Origin: Desulfurococcales archaeon
GTDB taxonomy: Archaea > Thermoproteota > Thermoprotei_A > Sulfolobales > NBVN01
Length of the DNA: 39,253 bases
Direction: 5' to 3'
NCBI GenBank assembly: GCA_023255965.1
Contig: JAGDWE010000022.1
Span: forward strand, 1 to 39,253
Of this stretch, positions 39,065-39,253 are shown piece after piece (position 1 is the first letter of the stretch; every line of letters begins with the position of its first letter). The translations under genes and the position numbers were made by a program. Below the pieces are notes generated by a model, which ran no database searches, was not told where the DNA came from, and saw nothing but the letters and a program-made list of their open reading frames with translations.

Positions 39065-39253
39065 GCACTAGTTAATTAAGTGGCTAAGAGCTACAGGCCC
39101 TAGATGATGAGGGCTTTTGGGCCTGAGCCGCGGCCTTTTAATCACCTAATCGCTGCCAGCCAATAAGTGGAGTATTAATGCGCTTACTCCGCCTACTCAG
39201 GGCTGTAACGTAATTCATGATCATTGGGCTCGTTTACTTTGCTTCGCAACCCC

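Noticed and set aside
39091-39126. Possible C/D sRNA at the right end (GATGATGA, 12 nt, CTGA)
   Set aside because: C and D' spacing fits, but no C' or D boxes follow. AGGCCC...GGGCCT forms a simple inverted repeat more consistent with an operon-end hairpin.
1-39253. CRISPR arrays, toxin-antitoxin pairs or a multi-gene defence island
   Set aside because: No regularly spaced repeats were seen and no recognisable nuclease, effector or antitoxin cluster; accessory content is limited to TnpB remnants and the DUF134/NifX genes.

Overview
This looks like a hyperthermophilic crenarchaeal chromosome segment, probably Thermoproteales (Caldivirga/Vulcanisaeta-like); that is an inference from gene content only. 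About 0.4-28 kb is AT-rich core genome. It holds L7Ae, NDK, L24e, S28e, aIF5B, aRF1, a long minus-strand operon (S13-S4-S11-Rpo3-L18e-L13-S9-Rpo10-S2-MEMO-GHMP-position protein-IPK-IDI2-GGPPS-DUF2118-like-GltX), FEN1, Dph6, ArgF, adenosine-specific kinase, tRNA-Arg(GCG), a family B DNA polymerase, a PhoU-like protein, tRNA-splicing endonuclease and UbiX. About 28.4-30.6 kb is accessory: two decayed IS200/IS605-type TnpB remnants with right-end hairpins flank a DUF134 gene, followed by a Trp-rich small protein and a NifX-like protein. About 30.7-39.1 kb is a visibly more GC-rich oligopeptide-type ABC transporter cluster. The main items for follow-up are: (1) a GC-rich structured RNA upstream of S28e with RNase P RNA-like CR-I/CR-V/P4 elements, candidate minimal 'type T' RNase P RNA, with an alternative 3' hairpin; (2) a second, unassigned GC-rich two-hairpin RNA candidate near the left end; (3) a solo IS605-type right-end/omegaRNA-like hairpin at 5.6 kb nearly identical to the one at 28.7 kb; (4) a UbiX frame with no canonical start codon, apparently starting at AUA; (5) a protein in the mevalonate kinase operon position lacking GHMP signatures; (6) a twin CX3C insert in an ABC permease. 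No CRISPR array or clearly novel multi-gene defence system was seen.
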